A stretch of DNA of 7,667 nucleotides from Thermoproteus sp. UBA157. Lineage in GTDB: Archaea; Thermoproteota; Thermoprotei; Thermoproteales; Thermoproteaceae. This document shows, piece by piece, positions 1 through 6,487 of this stretch (positions are counted from its first letter, which is position 1; every line of letters begins with the position of its first letter). Location of the stretch: assembly GCA_002497345.1 (NCBI GenBank), contig DANS01000024.1, positions 25,664 through 33,330 of the forward strand, written 5' to 3'. The notes beneath the pieces were generated by a model. That model saw nothing but the letters and a program-made list of their open reading frames with translations, did no database searches and had not been told where the DNA came from. A program made the translations under genes and the position numbers.

Positions 1-158
1 TGGAGGCGGCGGAGGGGAGGCGCGTAAACGACGCGGAGATAACGCGCCTCGTCAGAAATCTCGTGGATTACGGATTCCTCGAGAAGAGGGACGACCTCTA
101 CTGCCCGCCGGATCCCTTGATATCGGCCGCGTTTAAGAGGAGGCGCCGTTGGGCTTGA
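1..158 (+). CDS. C-terminal end of an upstream gene, possibly an archaeal AAA-type ATPase (partial)
   Basis: An open frame enters from the left edge (first full codon at 3) and ends with TGA at 156-158, giving the last 51 residues. The segment AEITRLVRNLVDYGFLEKRD followed by DLYCPPDPLISAAF is shaped like a winged-helix recognition helix and wing. The pattern 'YGFLEK...Y..PDPL...A' is common at the C-terminus of archaeal ATPases of the Arch_ATPase/DUF234 type, where the winged helix follows the P-loop domain. The end is very basic (FKRRRRWA). No catalytic motif lies inside the window, so the family is inference; a stand-alone winged-helix regulator would look the same. The other two plus-strand frames are closed by stops here, and codon use matches the neighbours, which supports real coding. 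The stop lies 40 bases before the alaS start. Confidence 0.6.
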   Translation, partial: EAAEGRRVNDAEITRLVRNLVDYGFLEKRDDLYCPPDPLISAAFKRRRRWA

Positions 159-168
159 GCGGGGCGCC

Positions 169-180
169 AAAAATTAATAT
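169..180 (+). promoter_or_regulatory. TATA box of alaS (leaderless arrangement)
   Basis: An AT-rich block (AAAAATTAATAT), preceded by CC, stands out in GC-rich surroundings. The centre of ATTAATAT (173-180) is about 22 bases before the GTG at 199. This fits an archaeal TATA box whose transcript starts at or very near the start codon. No Shine-Dalgarno sequence lies before the GTG. Confidence 0.6.
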
Positions 181-198
181 TCCAGATGGTGCTGAGCC

Positions 199-2877
199 GT
201 GCTTTCAACCAAGCTTTTCGAGGCGGGGCGCTTCTACAGGAAGCAGTGCCCCTTGTGTAAGTCCTACTTCTGGACCAAGAGGGCCGACCAAGTCTACTGC
301 GGCGATCAGCCCTGCGTCCCCTACGGCTTCATAGGGAACTCGCCCATAAGAGTAGCCGTTGACAGCGTAAAGGACTTGAGGGAGAGGTTCTTGTCGTTCT
401 TCGAGAGGCGAGGCCACGCGAGGATCAAGCGCTACCCAGTGGTGGCCAGGTGGCGCGAGGACGTGTTCCTCGTGGGGGCGTCCATATACGACTTCCAGCC
501 TTGGGTCACCAGCGGCGCCGTTCCGCCCCCCGCGAATCCGCTGACTATATCCCAACCATCTATTAGGCTCACCGATGTGGACAAAGTGGGCAGAAGCGGC
601 CGCCACTTGACCGGCTTCGAGATGATGGCGCACCACGCATTCAACTACCCCGATAAATACGTCTACTGGATAAGCGAGACCACCGAATACGCCTATGAGT
701 TCTTCACGAAGGAGCTCGGCATACCGGAGGACGAGATAACGTTCAAGGAATCCATATGGGAGGGCGGCGGCAATGCCGGCGAGTCCTTCGAGGTGCTGGT
801 GAGGGGGCTCGAGGTGGCCACGTTGGTGTTCATGCACTACGAGGTGAAGGACGGGAAATACGTGGAGCTTCCCCTTAAGATAGTGGACACGGGCTACGGC
901 CTCGAGCGCATCTATTGGATGGCCAAGGGCTCTCCGACAGTGTACGACGCGGTCTTCGGCCCGTTCCTATCAGCGGCTAGGCAGAAGCTGGGGGTGCCGG
1001 AGCCGCCGGCCGATATACTCGGCAAAGCCTCGGTCTTCTTCGGCCAGATGGACCCCGAGGTTCTAGGCCTCGAGAGGGCCTACGACGAGGTGGCCAAGAA
1101 AATCGGCGTATCGCCGCAGGAGTTCCGCGAGATCATGAGGCCGCAGGAGGCCCTCTACGTCTTGGCCGACCACAGCAGAACCGTCTCCTGGATGATAGCG
1201 GACGGGGTAATCCCGTCCAACACGGGCGCCGGCTACTTGGCCCGCCTCCTCATACGCAGAGCCCTCCGCGGGCTGTGGCTCGCCGGCATTGAGGCTTCGC
1301 TGGTCGAGCTGTTCGACCTACACCTCAAGTACTTGAGGGACGACTACCCCGAGGTCTGGGAGGACCGCGACGTGATACTGGAGCTCATAGACCTTGAGGA
1401 GAGGAAGTACAAGGACGTGCTCAAGTCGGCGCCGTCTCTCGTCAAGAAGGCGTTGGAGAGGGCCGGAGGCAAGGCGCTGAAGGCCGAGGACTTGATCGAG
1501 CTGTACGACAGCTTCGGGGTTCCGCCAGAGGTGGCCCGCGAGGCCGCGAAGAAGCTGGGCGCCGAGGTCGAGGTCCCCGACGATTTCTACTCCCGCCTCG
1601 CGGCTCGCCACCAAGCGAGGAGGCAAGGCGAGGAGGCGCCCAAGGTGCCCGTGGAGCTTTCCAAGGTCGCCGATTTGCCCAGGACTAGGGAGCTCTTCTA
1701 CGAGGATCCCTACAGGAAGTCCGCGAGGTCCAAGGTGTTGAGGGTTATAGACGGGAAGTACGTAATCCTCGACGCCACCGTGTTCTACCCGGAGGGCGGG
1801 GGCCAGCCGGCCGACAGGGGCGTGTTGAGACATAGCGGAGGGGAGGCGAGGGTGGTCGACGTGCAGAGGCTCGGCGGCGTCATAGTCCACGTCATAGAGG
1901 GGCCGCCGCCTAAGGAGGGCGAGGAGGTATACGGGGAGATCGACTGGGATCGCCGGATATCGCTCATGAGGATGCACACGGGCACCCACGTGTTGATACA
2001 AAGCATAAGGAGGGTTTTGGGCAAACACATCTGGCAAGCGGGGGCCCAGAAGGACATACCCTTCAGCCGCCTCGACGTCACCCACTACAAGTTGCCCACG
2101 GAGAAGGAGATAGCCGAGATAGAGAGGCTCGCCAACAAGGCGGTCATGTCGAACTTGCCGGTGAAGGCCTTGGTCATGCCGAGGAACGAGGCCGAGGCCA
2201 AATTCGGCTTCATCATCTACCAAGGCGGAGTGGTGCCGGCCAGGGAAATAAGGGTGCTCAGAATAGGCCCTGAAGACGACCCCTACGACGTGCAGGCTTG
2301 CGGAGGCACCCACCTCTCCAGCACGGGCGAGATAGGCCTCATCAAGATCGTGCGCGTCGAGCGCATAGCCGACGGCGTCGTTCGCTTCGTCTTCACCACG
2401 GGGGAATATGCCGTCGACTACATACAGAGGATGGAGGCCGACTTATCCGCCGTCGCCAAGGCCTTGGGCGCGAGCAAGGAGGACGTATCAGCCCAGTTGG
2501 CCAAACACATGGAGAAGGTCGCCGAGCTGGAGAGGCGATACAAGAGGCTAGCCTCGTCCTACGCCGGGTTGTTGGCGGAGTCGTTGCGCGTCGAGCCCCT
2601 CCCCAAGGCCGACTTGGCCTACTTGGAGCTAGACGACGAGGACTTGGCCAAGGCCGTGGCGGCCGCCGCGACCGGCAAGAACCCGCGCTTGTTGTTGGTA
2701 GTTAGGCTGGGCAAGCGGCTCGAGCTATACAGCGGGCGCCAAATAGACGTGGGGCCCATAGCGGCTGAGCTGAGGAGGCTGGGGTTCAAGGGAGGGGGCT
2801 CCAAGACTTACGCCGGAGGTCTCTACGAGGGCGACGCAGAGGAAATCCTTAAAGCAATCCGTGACCTATTGGGCTGA
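199..2877 (+). CDS. alaS: Alanyl-tRNA synthetase, archaeal type (alaS)
   Basis: Charges tRNA-Ala with alanine in the cytoplasm and hydrolyses mischarged Ser/Gly-tRNA-Ala. At 892 residues it has the usual archaeal length and appears complete. The N-terminus has a Cys4 cluster typical of archaeal AlaRS (C17, C20, C34, C39), probably zinc-binding. The class II catalytic domain follows, with a motif-2 region near 118-148 (SIRLTDVDKVG, TGFEMMAHHAF) and motif 3 GYGLER at 232-237. The tRNA-recognition region has N341 (SNTGAGY) and D437 (LYDSFG), which align by motif with the two residues known to read the G3:U70 pair. The editing domain has PEGGGQPADRG near 531, HTGTH (H593, H597) and CGGTH (C701, H705), so its metal ligands are intact. 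The C-terminus carries a DHHA1-like glycine-rich end (GGGSKTYAGGLYEG, 865-878). The start is GTG: an in-frame TGA lies at 193-195, the next Met is at residue 143, and a TATA box is correctly spaced upstream. The stop overlaps the start of nac. Confidence 0.97.
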   Translation: MLSTKLFEAGRFYRKQCPLCKSYFWTKRADQVYCGDQPCVPYGFIGNSPIRVAVDSVKDLRERFLSFFERRGHARIKRYPVVARWREDVFLVGASIYDFQPWVTSGAVPPPANPLTISQPSIRLTDVDKVGRSGRHLTGFEMMAHHAFNYPDKYVYWISETTEYAYEFFTKELGIPEDEITFKESIWEGGGNAGESFEVLVRGLEVATLVFMHYEVKDGKYVELPLKIVDTGYGLERIYWMAKGSPTVYDAVFGPFLSAARQKLGVPEPPADILGKASVFFGQMDPEVLGLERAYDEVAKKIGVSPQEFREIMRPQEALYVLADHSRTVSWMIADGVIPSNTGAGYLARLLIRRALRGLWLAGIEASLVELFDLHLKYLRDDYPEVWEDRDVILELIDLEERKYKDVLKSAPSLVKKALERAGGKALKAEDLIELYDSFGVPPEVAREAAKKLGAEVEVPDDFYSRLAARHQARRQGEEAPKVPVELSKVADLPRTRELFYEDPYRKSARSKVLRVIDGKYVILDATVFYPEGGGQPADRGVLRHSGGEARVVDVQRLGGVIVHVIEGPPPKEGEEVYGEIDWDRRISLMRMHTGTHVLIQSIRRVLGKHIWQAGAQKDIPFSRLDVTHYKLPTEKEIAEIERLANKAVMSNLPVKALVMPRNEAEAKFGFIIYQGGVVPAREIRVLRIGPEDDPYDVQACGGTHLSSTGEIGLIKIVRVERIADGVVRFVFTTGEYAVDYIQRMEADLSAVAKALGASKEDVSAQLAKHMEKVAELERRYKRLASSYAGLLAESLRVEPLPKADLAYLELDDEDLAKAVAAAATGKNPRLLLVVRLGKRLELYSGRQIDVGPIAAELRRLGFKGGGSKTYAGGLYEGDAEEILKAIRDLLG

Positions 2878-3257
2878 TGTTCTCCCTCAATCCTCGCGAC
2901 TTAGAACGCTATTTGAAGAGAATGGGCATAAAGATGGAGGAAGTAGACGCCGCCTACGTCGAGATAGGCCTTAAGAACGGCGATATTTTGAGGATAGAGG
3001 GCCCAGCTATCGCCCTCCTCAAGTTGCCCAACAAGATGCTGGTATACCAGATACAGACCCAAGAGAGCTCCGTCAAGGTGCGGAGGAGGCCGCAACAGAC
3101 GGCTGAGGCTGGCTATACGCCCACCGACGAGGATATCAGCCTAGTCATGGAGCAGACGGGGGCCACGAGGGAGGAGGCCGAGCAGGCGCTGAGGGAGGCC
3201 AAGGGGGATTTGGTGCAAGCGGTTATGTCCTTAATGCAGAAGAAAAAATCTAGCTGA
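2877..3257 (+). CDS. nac: Nascent polypeptide-associated complex protein (archaeal NAC)
   Basis: A 126-residue ribosome-associated protein that binds nascent chains as they leave the exit tunnel; archaea are thought to use it as a homodimer related to eukaryotic alpha-NAC. The N-terminus (NPRDLERYLKRMGIKMEEVD, residues 5-24) is the typical archaeal entry, followed by the NAC beta-barrel (about 25-70; YVEIGLKNGDILRIEGPAI, NKMLVYQIQ). A basic linker (KVRRRPQQ, 67-74) leads to a C-terminal UBA domain (about 83-121; TDEDISLVMEQTGATREEAE). The length is normal. The ATG overlaps the alaS stop by one base (TGATG), so the two are probably cotranscribed and translationally coupled; no Shine-Dalgarno is visible. 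A weak TATA-like CTTAAAGC at 2848-2855, inside the end of alaS and about 25 bases before the ATG, could give a separate transcript, but it also simply encodes part of EEILKAI. Confidence 0.95.
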   Translation: MFSLNPRDLERYLKRMGIKMEEVDAAYVEIGLKNGDILRIEGPAIALLKLPNKMLVYQIQTQESSVKVRRRPQQTAEAGYTPTDEDISLVMEQTGATREEAEQALREAKGDLVQAVMSLMQKKKSS

Positions 3258-3388
3258 GAGTTTATATGTTGAAAATCGGGATTGCGTGTTAAGGAAGACG
3301 TTGCTGTTTGTTCATTATGAGATTTTATATACCACGAACTAGACTTCCTATGGAGGAAGAGATTTTATAATCCCTGTCAATATTAGAT
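3258..3388 (+). promoter_or_regulatory. AT-rich leader with three TATA-like boxes before the exported-protein gene
   Basis: This 131-base gap is clearly richer in A+T than the flanking genes. It has TATA-like boxes at 3261-3268 (TTTATATG), 3323-3330 (TTTTATAT) and 3363-3370 (TTTTATAA). The last two sit in an exact direct repeat, GAGATTTTATA, beginning at 3319 and 3359. The third box is centred about 22 bases before the ATG at 3389 and is the best promoter for that gene. The first two are followed at similar distance by GTG 3286 (18 codons to TAG at 3340) and ATG 3350 (6 codons to TAA at 3368). T-rich stretches between about 3300 and 3328 may also end the alaS-nac transcript. Confidence 0.5.
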
Positions 3389-4601
3389 ATGGCGAAGAAA
3401 CTAGCACTATTGCTTGCTTTCATAATACTTGTCGCTGTTTATCTGCTACACGCGTCGACGCAGAACTACGTCAACGTACTCTTCGCCAGCTGGCTGGAGG
3501 GGAAGCCCAGGGCTTGGTCGAAATAGAGGTCGCGACGCCTCCCGGCGGCGGCCGTTGCTTCGTGGCGGTGCACCGGCTCCCCACCTTCGCGAACCCGACG
3601 CCCGATTGGCGGAGCGAGGTGTTGTATCAAGGCGTGGCCCCGTGCGGGGTCCCGGTCAAGGTGGATAACATCATCGATCTACGCGAAGTCGGCCGCAACG
3701 ACACGGCGATCCTCTACGACTCGCCGCAGTACATAGTCGTCATCTCAAAAAACGGATCCCACATTGGCGTCGTCACCCCGACGATAACGAGAATACACGT
3801 GGCGGCCCATCTCGAGAAGTCCGGCGCAGTCGCCGGCGCTGATCCAGAGTCCTTCTGCAACGTGACCATACAAGGCCAGACGTATTCGCCCGAGCCCGAG
3901 GACTGGGGCTACTGCACAGCTCCGACCAAGCTGGCGTGCCTCAACAGCATCCAGGGCCTACAAGTGAGGTTCAAGGTCCAAGGCGGAGTGCCGGCGTCGG
4001 CCATGTACTTGGAGGGCTGGGGCGCTGCGTGTATGTCCGATCTCAACCGCGCTATGGAGCCGTGTGAGGCGGACGCGTGGTCCTCGGCGGGCAAGTTCAG
4101 GGCCTTCTCGGTGGTCGCCCAGGTCTCAGACGTCTTGGCTGACGGGCAGAGGGCTGTCGTGTGGGGCTACGTCTACTATCAATACGAGCACTACGCCTAT
4201 AGCGATTGGGGCGGATTCGCTTATTACGTCTACGATCTTCTGTATCCGGCGAAAATCACGGGCTTGGCGCCTCTGCAGATGGCCGGGTTGTACACGCAGC
4301 CCCCGGCGCCTCCCAGCTACGCCAGCGGCCCTCTGAGGGGCGACGTCGAGGTTTGGCTCACGCCGACCAAGACAACCGACAACAAGTTGCCCATCTCCAC
4401 CTCAATAGGCGTGGGCATAGGCGTGTACGGCTTCAGTCTCTCCATAACTGTATCCCCCTACGAGGCGGGCGATGACTCCACTACACGACTCCGTCCATAG
4501 TCGTGCACGACGCGAGCGGGAGGAGCTACGGCTGGTGGTCGTGGTGGTACTTGAACGACGATCCCATGACCTACGAGGTCCAGTTCTTCGGTAAGAGTTA
4601 A
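3389..4601 (+). pseudogene. Exported protein of unknown function, reading frame broken by two -1 shifts
   Basis: Three consecutive open segments read like one gene of about 403 residues. Segment 1 starts at ATG 3389 with a promoter 22 bases upstream. It encodes MAKKLALLLAFIILVAVYLL, a classic signal peptide or anchor (KK, then about 16 hydrophobic residues), then HASTQNYVNVLFASWLEG, and hits TAG at 3524-3526. Segment 2, one frame back, carries the main body to TAG at 4498-4500. Segment 3, again one frame back, reads TTPSIVVHDASGRSYGWWSW and ends in FFGKS with TAA at 4599-4601. Both joins need the same correction, one base missing or a -1 slip. The first join can lie anywhere before 3524, most naturally near 3499-3514 (GGGG, CCC and GGG tracts). 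The second is confined to 4476-4497, which has no run longer than two. Either this is a pseudogene, or the sequence has two errors, or there is recoding; I favour mutation. I recognise no family. Confidence 0.6.
3514..4500 (+). CDS. Central open segment of the broken exported-protein gene
   Basis: This is the longest uninterrupted part (328 codons), readable from TTG 3514, but that start is probably artificial: the frame is already open from 3343 and the natural N-terminus is the signal peptide at 3389 in another frame. Seven cysteines (C15, C44, C115, C134, C142, C173, C184, counted from 3514) suggest disulfides. Three N-glycosylation sequons (N62-D-T, N80-G-S, N116-V-T) fit an extracellular archaeal protein. 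The body is rich in beta-prone Tyr/Val/Trp stretches (WGYVYYQYEHYAYSDWGGFA, about 217-235). It then has a proline-rich linker (TQPPAPPSYASGP, 261-273) and a final beta-rich repeat-like part (SIGVGIGVYGFSLSITVSPY, about 297-316), suggesting a C-terminal beta-sandwich. I see no protease, glycosidase or binding motif. Function is unknown; a secreted or surface-attached protein is inference. Confidence 0.55.
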   Translation: MVEIEVATPPGGGRCFVAVHRLPTFANPTPDWRSEVLYQGVAPCGVPVKVDNIIDLREVGRNDTAILYDSPQYIVVISKNGSHIGVVTPTITRIHVAAHLEKSGAVAGADPESFCNVTIQGQTYSPEPEDWGYCTAPTKLACLNSIQGLQVRFKVQGGVPASAMYLEGWGAACMSDLNRAMEPCEADAWSSAGKFRAFSVVAQVSDVLADGQRAVVWGYVYYQYEHYAYSDWGGFAYYVYDLLYPAKITGLAPLQMAGLYTQPPAPPSYASGPLRGDVEVWLTPTKTTDNKLPISTSIGVGIGVYGFSLSITVSPYEAGDDSTTRLRP

Positions 4602-4605
4602 ATAG
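4598..4605 (+). promoter_or_regulatory. TATA box of rpl10e, overlapping the upstream stop codon
   Basis: TTAAATAG is centred about 22 bases before the ATG at 4624, the same spacing as the other promoters here. It contains the TAA stop (4599-4601) of the exported-protein gene, so the ribosomal protein gene appears to have its own promoter packed against its neighbour. Confidence 0.55.
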
Positions 4606-4622
4606 GGGGGCTTCCTCCCCCT
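4604..4622. repeat. Short G/C inverted repeat between TATA box and start of rpl10e
   Basis: AGGGGG (4604-4609) is perfectly complementary to CCCCCT (4617-4622), with a 7-base spacer. It ends one base before the ATG at 4624. In a leaderless rpl10e mRNA it would not be transcribed. In read-through RNA from the upstream gene it would form a 6-bp GC-rich hairpin directly after the stop, without a following T-run. It may be chance or a barrier or regulatory element. Confidence 0.4.
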
Positions 4623-4623
4623 C

Positions 4624-5163
4624 ATGCCAGTGCGCCCTGCTAGATGCTACAGGAGGATCAAGGGCCCGCCCTACACGAGGCTCGAGTACATACACGGCGC
4701 GCCCTATGTCCAAATACCCAAGTTCGATATGGGGAACACTTCGCCGTCGGCTAGACAGGGATTCACCATGACCGCCAGCCTCGTATCCTTGAGCAGAGGC
4801 CAAATAAGGGCGCAAGCCCTCGAGGCGGCTCGCCAGATGGCCTACAAGTACTTGTCCGCGAAAGTCGGCGACATCAATTACTACTTCAGGCTTGAGGTAT
4901 ATCCGCACCACGTCATAAGGGAGAACAAGATGTTGGCCATGGCGGGCGCCGACCGCTTGCAAGAGGGCATGAGGCTCAACTTCGGGTCGCCCGCGGGCAG
5001 GGCGGCGCGCGTGGAGAGGGGGCAAGTCCTGATGTACTTGGAGTTCAAGCCGGAGCACTTGCCGCATATAAAGGAGGCCTTGAGGAGGGCCGCCTCGAAA
5101 CTGCCGCTCCCTACAAGAATCGTCGTTGCGCCGAAAGATGGAGATAAAAAGGCTGCATCGTGA
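4624..5163 (+). CDS. rpl10e: Large-subunit ribosomal protein L10e (uL16 family)
   Basis: Component of the 50S subunit near the peptidyl transferase centre and tRNA elbow, the archaeal/eukaryotic relative of bacterial L16. The 179-residue length is normal for archaea. Diagnostic stretches are the N-terminal MPVRPARCYR, the central EVYPHHVIRENKMLAMAGAD (91-110), RLQEGMR (111-117) and GSPAGRAARV (121-130), then the final PLPTRIVVAPKDG (161-173). PHHV-RENK plus AGADR-Q-GMR identifies the family on its own. Translation starts at ATG 4624, 22 bases after the centre of a TATA box, with no Shine-Dalgarno, consistent with a leaderless transcript. The 3' end overlaps the next gene by 26 bases, so the two are probably cotranscribed. 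Confidence 0.97.
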   Translation: MPVRPARCYRRIKGPPYTRLEYIHGAPYVQIPKFDMGNTSPSARQGFTMTASLVSLSRGQIRAQALEAARQMAYKYLSAKVGDINYYFRLEVYPHHVIRENKMLAMAGADRLQEGMRLNFGSPAGRAARVERGQVLMYLEFKPEHLPHIKEALRRAASKLPLPTRIVVAPKDGDKKAAS

Positions 5164-5878
5164 TAGGGTAGAGGCCGCGCTCGAGGTGCTCGAGAAGGCG
5201 CTGCGGGGCGACATATCGACGCGCCTAGGCCTAGTGGAGGCGCTTAAGGAGGCCTACAAGAGGAGGGGCGTGGAGCCGCTGAGGGGCTTCTCGACCGAGT
5301 CGATATTCGACAAGGAGCTGGCGACCGTCCACATAGTCGGCGTATACGGCGCTGGCGTCATCGCGCCGGGCGAGCTCGACGACTTGTTCTACGTGGAGAA
5401 CAGAGCGCATCAAGCGCTGGAGGTAGTGAGGGCCGTGACCGAGGTCTTGACGGAGGAGATGAAGGAGAGGATAAGAGGGGCGGTCGTGGAGATAAAGGGA
5501 AAGGACTTGGAGGATAAGGTATTTCGCTTCTTGAGGTACGCCTTCACGGGCACGGTCCTGGGCGTCTTCGCGGAGCCCCTATTCGTCAAGGCCGTGAGGA
5601 TAGCCGAGGCGGTGTACCCGGACATGGAGGAGAAGTTTGTCAGATACATGGCGTTCTACACAGCATATAAGATTGCCGAGTTGATAGCCGAGGACTCAAT
5701 AAGGAGCCCCGACGATCTCAAGATCTACAAGTACAGCTATTGCCTCCAACTGGGCTTCCAGAAGTGCAAGCCCTCGGATAAGCTGATCAAGGAGGTGGCC
5801 GTGAACGTCTACAAGGTCGATAAGGCCAAGGTCAACAGGCTCATCGCGGGCAAGGGCGTTATCCCTAAGATCTCCTAG
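5138..5878 (+). CDS. DUF2192-like crenarchaeal protein of unknown function
   Basis: A 246-residue soluble, mostly helical protein with no signal peptide or membrane segment. The highly charged N-terminus (MEIKRLHRDRVEAALEVLEK, 1-20) reads as a long amphipathic helix. A middle part has short hydrophobic strands (LATVHIVGVYGAGVIAPGEL, 61-80), and the C-terminal half is helical and charged, with cysteines at 202 and 210 (YCLQLGFQKC) that could form a disulfide. I recall this pattern from DUF2192, an uncharacterised archaeal family found mainly in crenarchaea; that is from memory and no function is established. I chose ATG 5138; a TTG at 5126 in the same frame adds four residues. With the ATG, the gene overlaps the end of rpl10e by 26 bases, so cotranscription is likely. 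Its 3' end overlaps the opposing hydrolase gene by 14 bases. Confidence 0.8.
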   Translation: MEIKRLHRDRVEAALEVLEKALRGDISTRLGLVEALKEAYKRRGVEPLRGFSTESIFDKELATVHIVGVYGAGVIAPGELDDLFYVENRAHQALEVVRAVTEVLTEEMKERIRGAVVEIKGKDLEDKVFRFLRYAFTGTVLGVFAEPLFVKAVRIAEAVYPDMEEKFVRYMAFYTAYKIAELIAEDSIRSPDDLKIYKYSYCLQLGFQKCKPSDKLIKEVAVNVYKVDKAKVNRLIAGKGVIPKIS

Positions 5879-6461
5879 GGCATTTTTCGACGAAGTTCGC
5901 TATCACTCTGGCCACCTTCTCCCTCTCCTCGTCGCCTTTAGGCGTGTGGCCCATGCCGGCTATCTCGACCACGTCTACGGGGAACCCGAACTTCTCGGCG
6001 AGGCCGACCAAGACGTCCACGTGGGCTCTGGGCACCACGTCGTCGCGCTCGCCCCTGATGTAGAGGACCGGCGGCATCCCGCGGCCTATGTAGCGAGAGG
6101 GCGAGGTCTCGTCCAAGAGGGGGCCCAAGGCGGCGAGCTCGTTGGCGAGCCTCTTGGAGAATTTATCGCCCTTGCTCTCCAACCACTGGAGCTGAAGCCT
6201 ACGATCCACGGGGCCCGCCACGGATATGACGCAGCCCACCATGCCGGGGTTCCTCGCGGCCAACAACAACGCCGCCGTGCCTCCCATGGAGTGACCCGCC
6301 GCCACGTCGACGGGCAATAAGGAGAGGCCGGCCTCGTATGCGTCGGAGACGTCTCTTATCGTAGGGGCCGCCACCTCGTAGCCCAAATCCCTCAAGGGCT
6401 TGATCAGCCAGTCCACCTTTTCGGGGGAGCTCCCCCTACCGTGGTAGACGATCGCCCGCAT
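5865..6461 (-). CDS. Small alpha/beta-hydrolase (serine hydrolase)
   Basis: A 198-residue single-domain alpha/beta-hydrolase, probably cytoplasmic and acting on an ester, thioester or similar bond; the substrate cannot be told. The full catalytic set is visible: nucleophile elbow GHSMGG at 56-61 with Ser58, acidic residue D140 in the strand-end motif GERDDVVP (137-144), and catalytic His172 in GMGHTP. The N-terminal strand and oxyanion region is MRAIVYHGRGSSPEK. A modest insertion after strand 6 (about 87-130, RRLQLQWLESKGDKF onward) would make the lid. The short length and layout resemble RBBP9/dienelactone-hydrolase-like families. The ATG at 6459-6461 is supported by a TATA-like element upstream on the minus strand. 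It runs convergently into the DUF2192-like gene, with stop TAG at 5865-5867. Confidence 0.88.
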   Translation of the reverse strand: MRAIVYHGRGSSPEKVDWLIKPLRDLGYEVAAPTIRDVSDAYEAGLSLLPVDVAAGHSMGGTAALLLAARNPGMVGCVISVAGPVDRRLQLQWLESKGDKFSKRLANELAALGPLLDETSPSRYIGRGMPPVLYIRGERDDVVPRAHVDVLVGLAEKFGFPVDVVEIAGMGHTPKGDEEREKVARVIANFVEKCPRRS

Positions 6462-6475
6462 GTCTTACTATGCGC

Positions 6476-6487
6476 GTTATAAATAGA
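6476..6487 (-). promoter_or_regulatory. TATA box of the alpha/beta-hydrolase gene
   Basis: On the minus strand the sequence reads TCTATTTATAAC. Depending on which eight bases are taken as the box, its centre is 19-22 bases before the ATG at 6461, close to the spacing of other promoters in the window. The element (TTATAAATAG on the plus strand) could also serve a plus-strand transcript starting near 6505. Confidence 0.5.

Noticed and set aside
205..837. Minus-strand open frame of 210 codons opposite the alaS catalytic domain
   Set aside because: It is a shadow of alaS in the mirrored codon phase, with no promoter or motif.
1318..2313. Long minus-strand open frame (331 codons) opposite alaS
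   Set aside because: It lies wholly inside the unmistakable alaS gene. Long antisense frames are expected in GC-rich coding DNA, and the predicted protein (rich in Leu/Val/His/Arg) has no recognisable motif.
2841..2855. Internal promoter for nac inside the end of alaS
   Set aside because: GGAAAT plus CTTAAAG resembles BRE-TATA at about the right distance, but it encodes ordinary alaS residues and the stop/start overlap already explains expression. It is noted in the nac entry only.
4402..5214. Minus-strand open frame of 270 codons opposite rpl10e
   Set aside because: It covers the certain L10e gene on the other strand. It has low-complexity Ser/Thr/Arg stretches and no family features.
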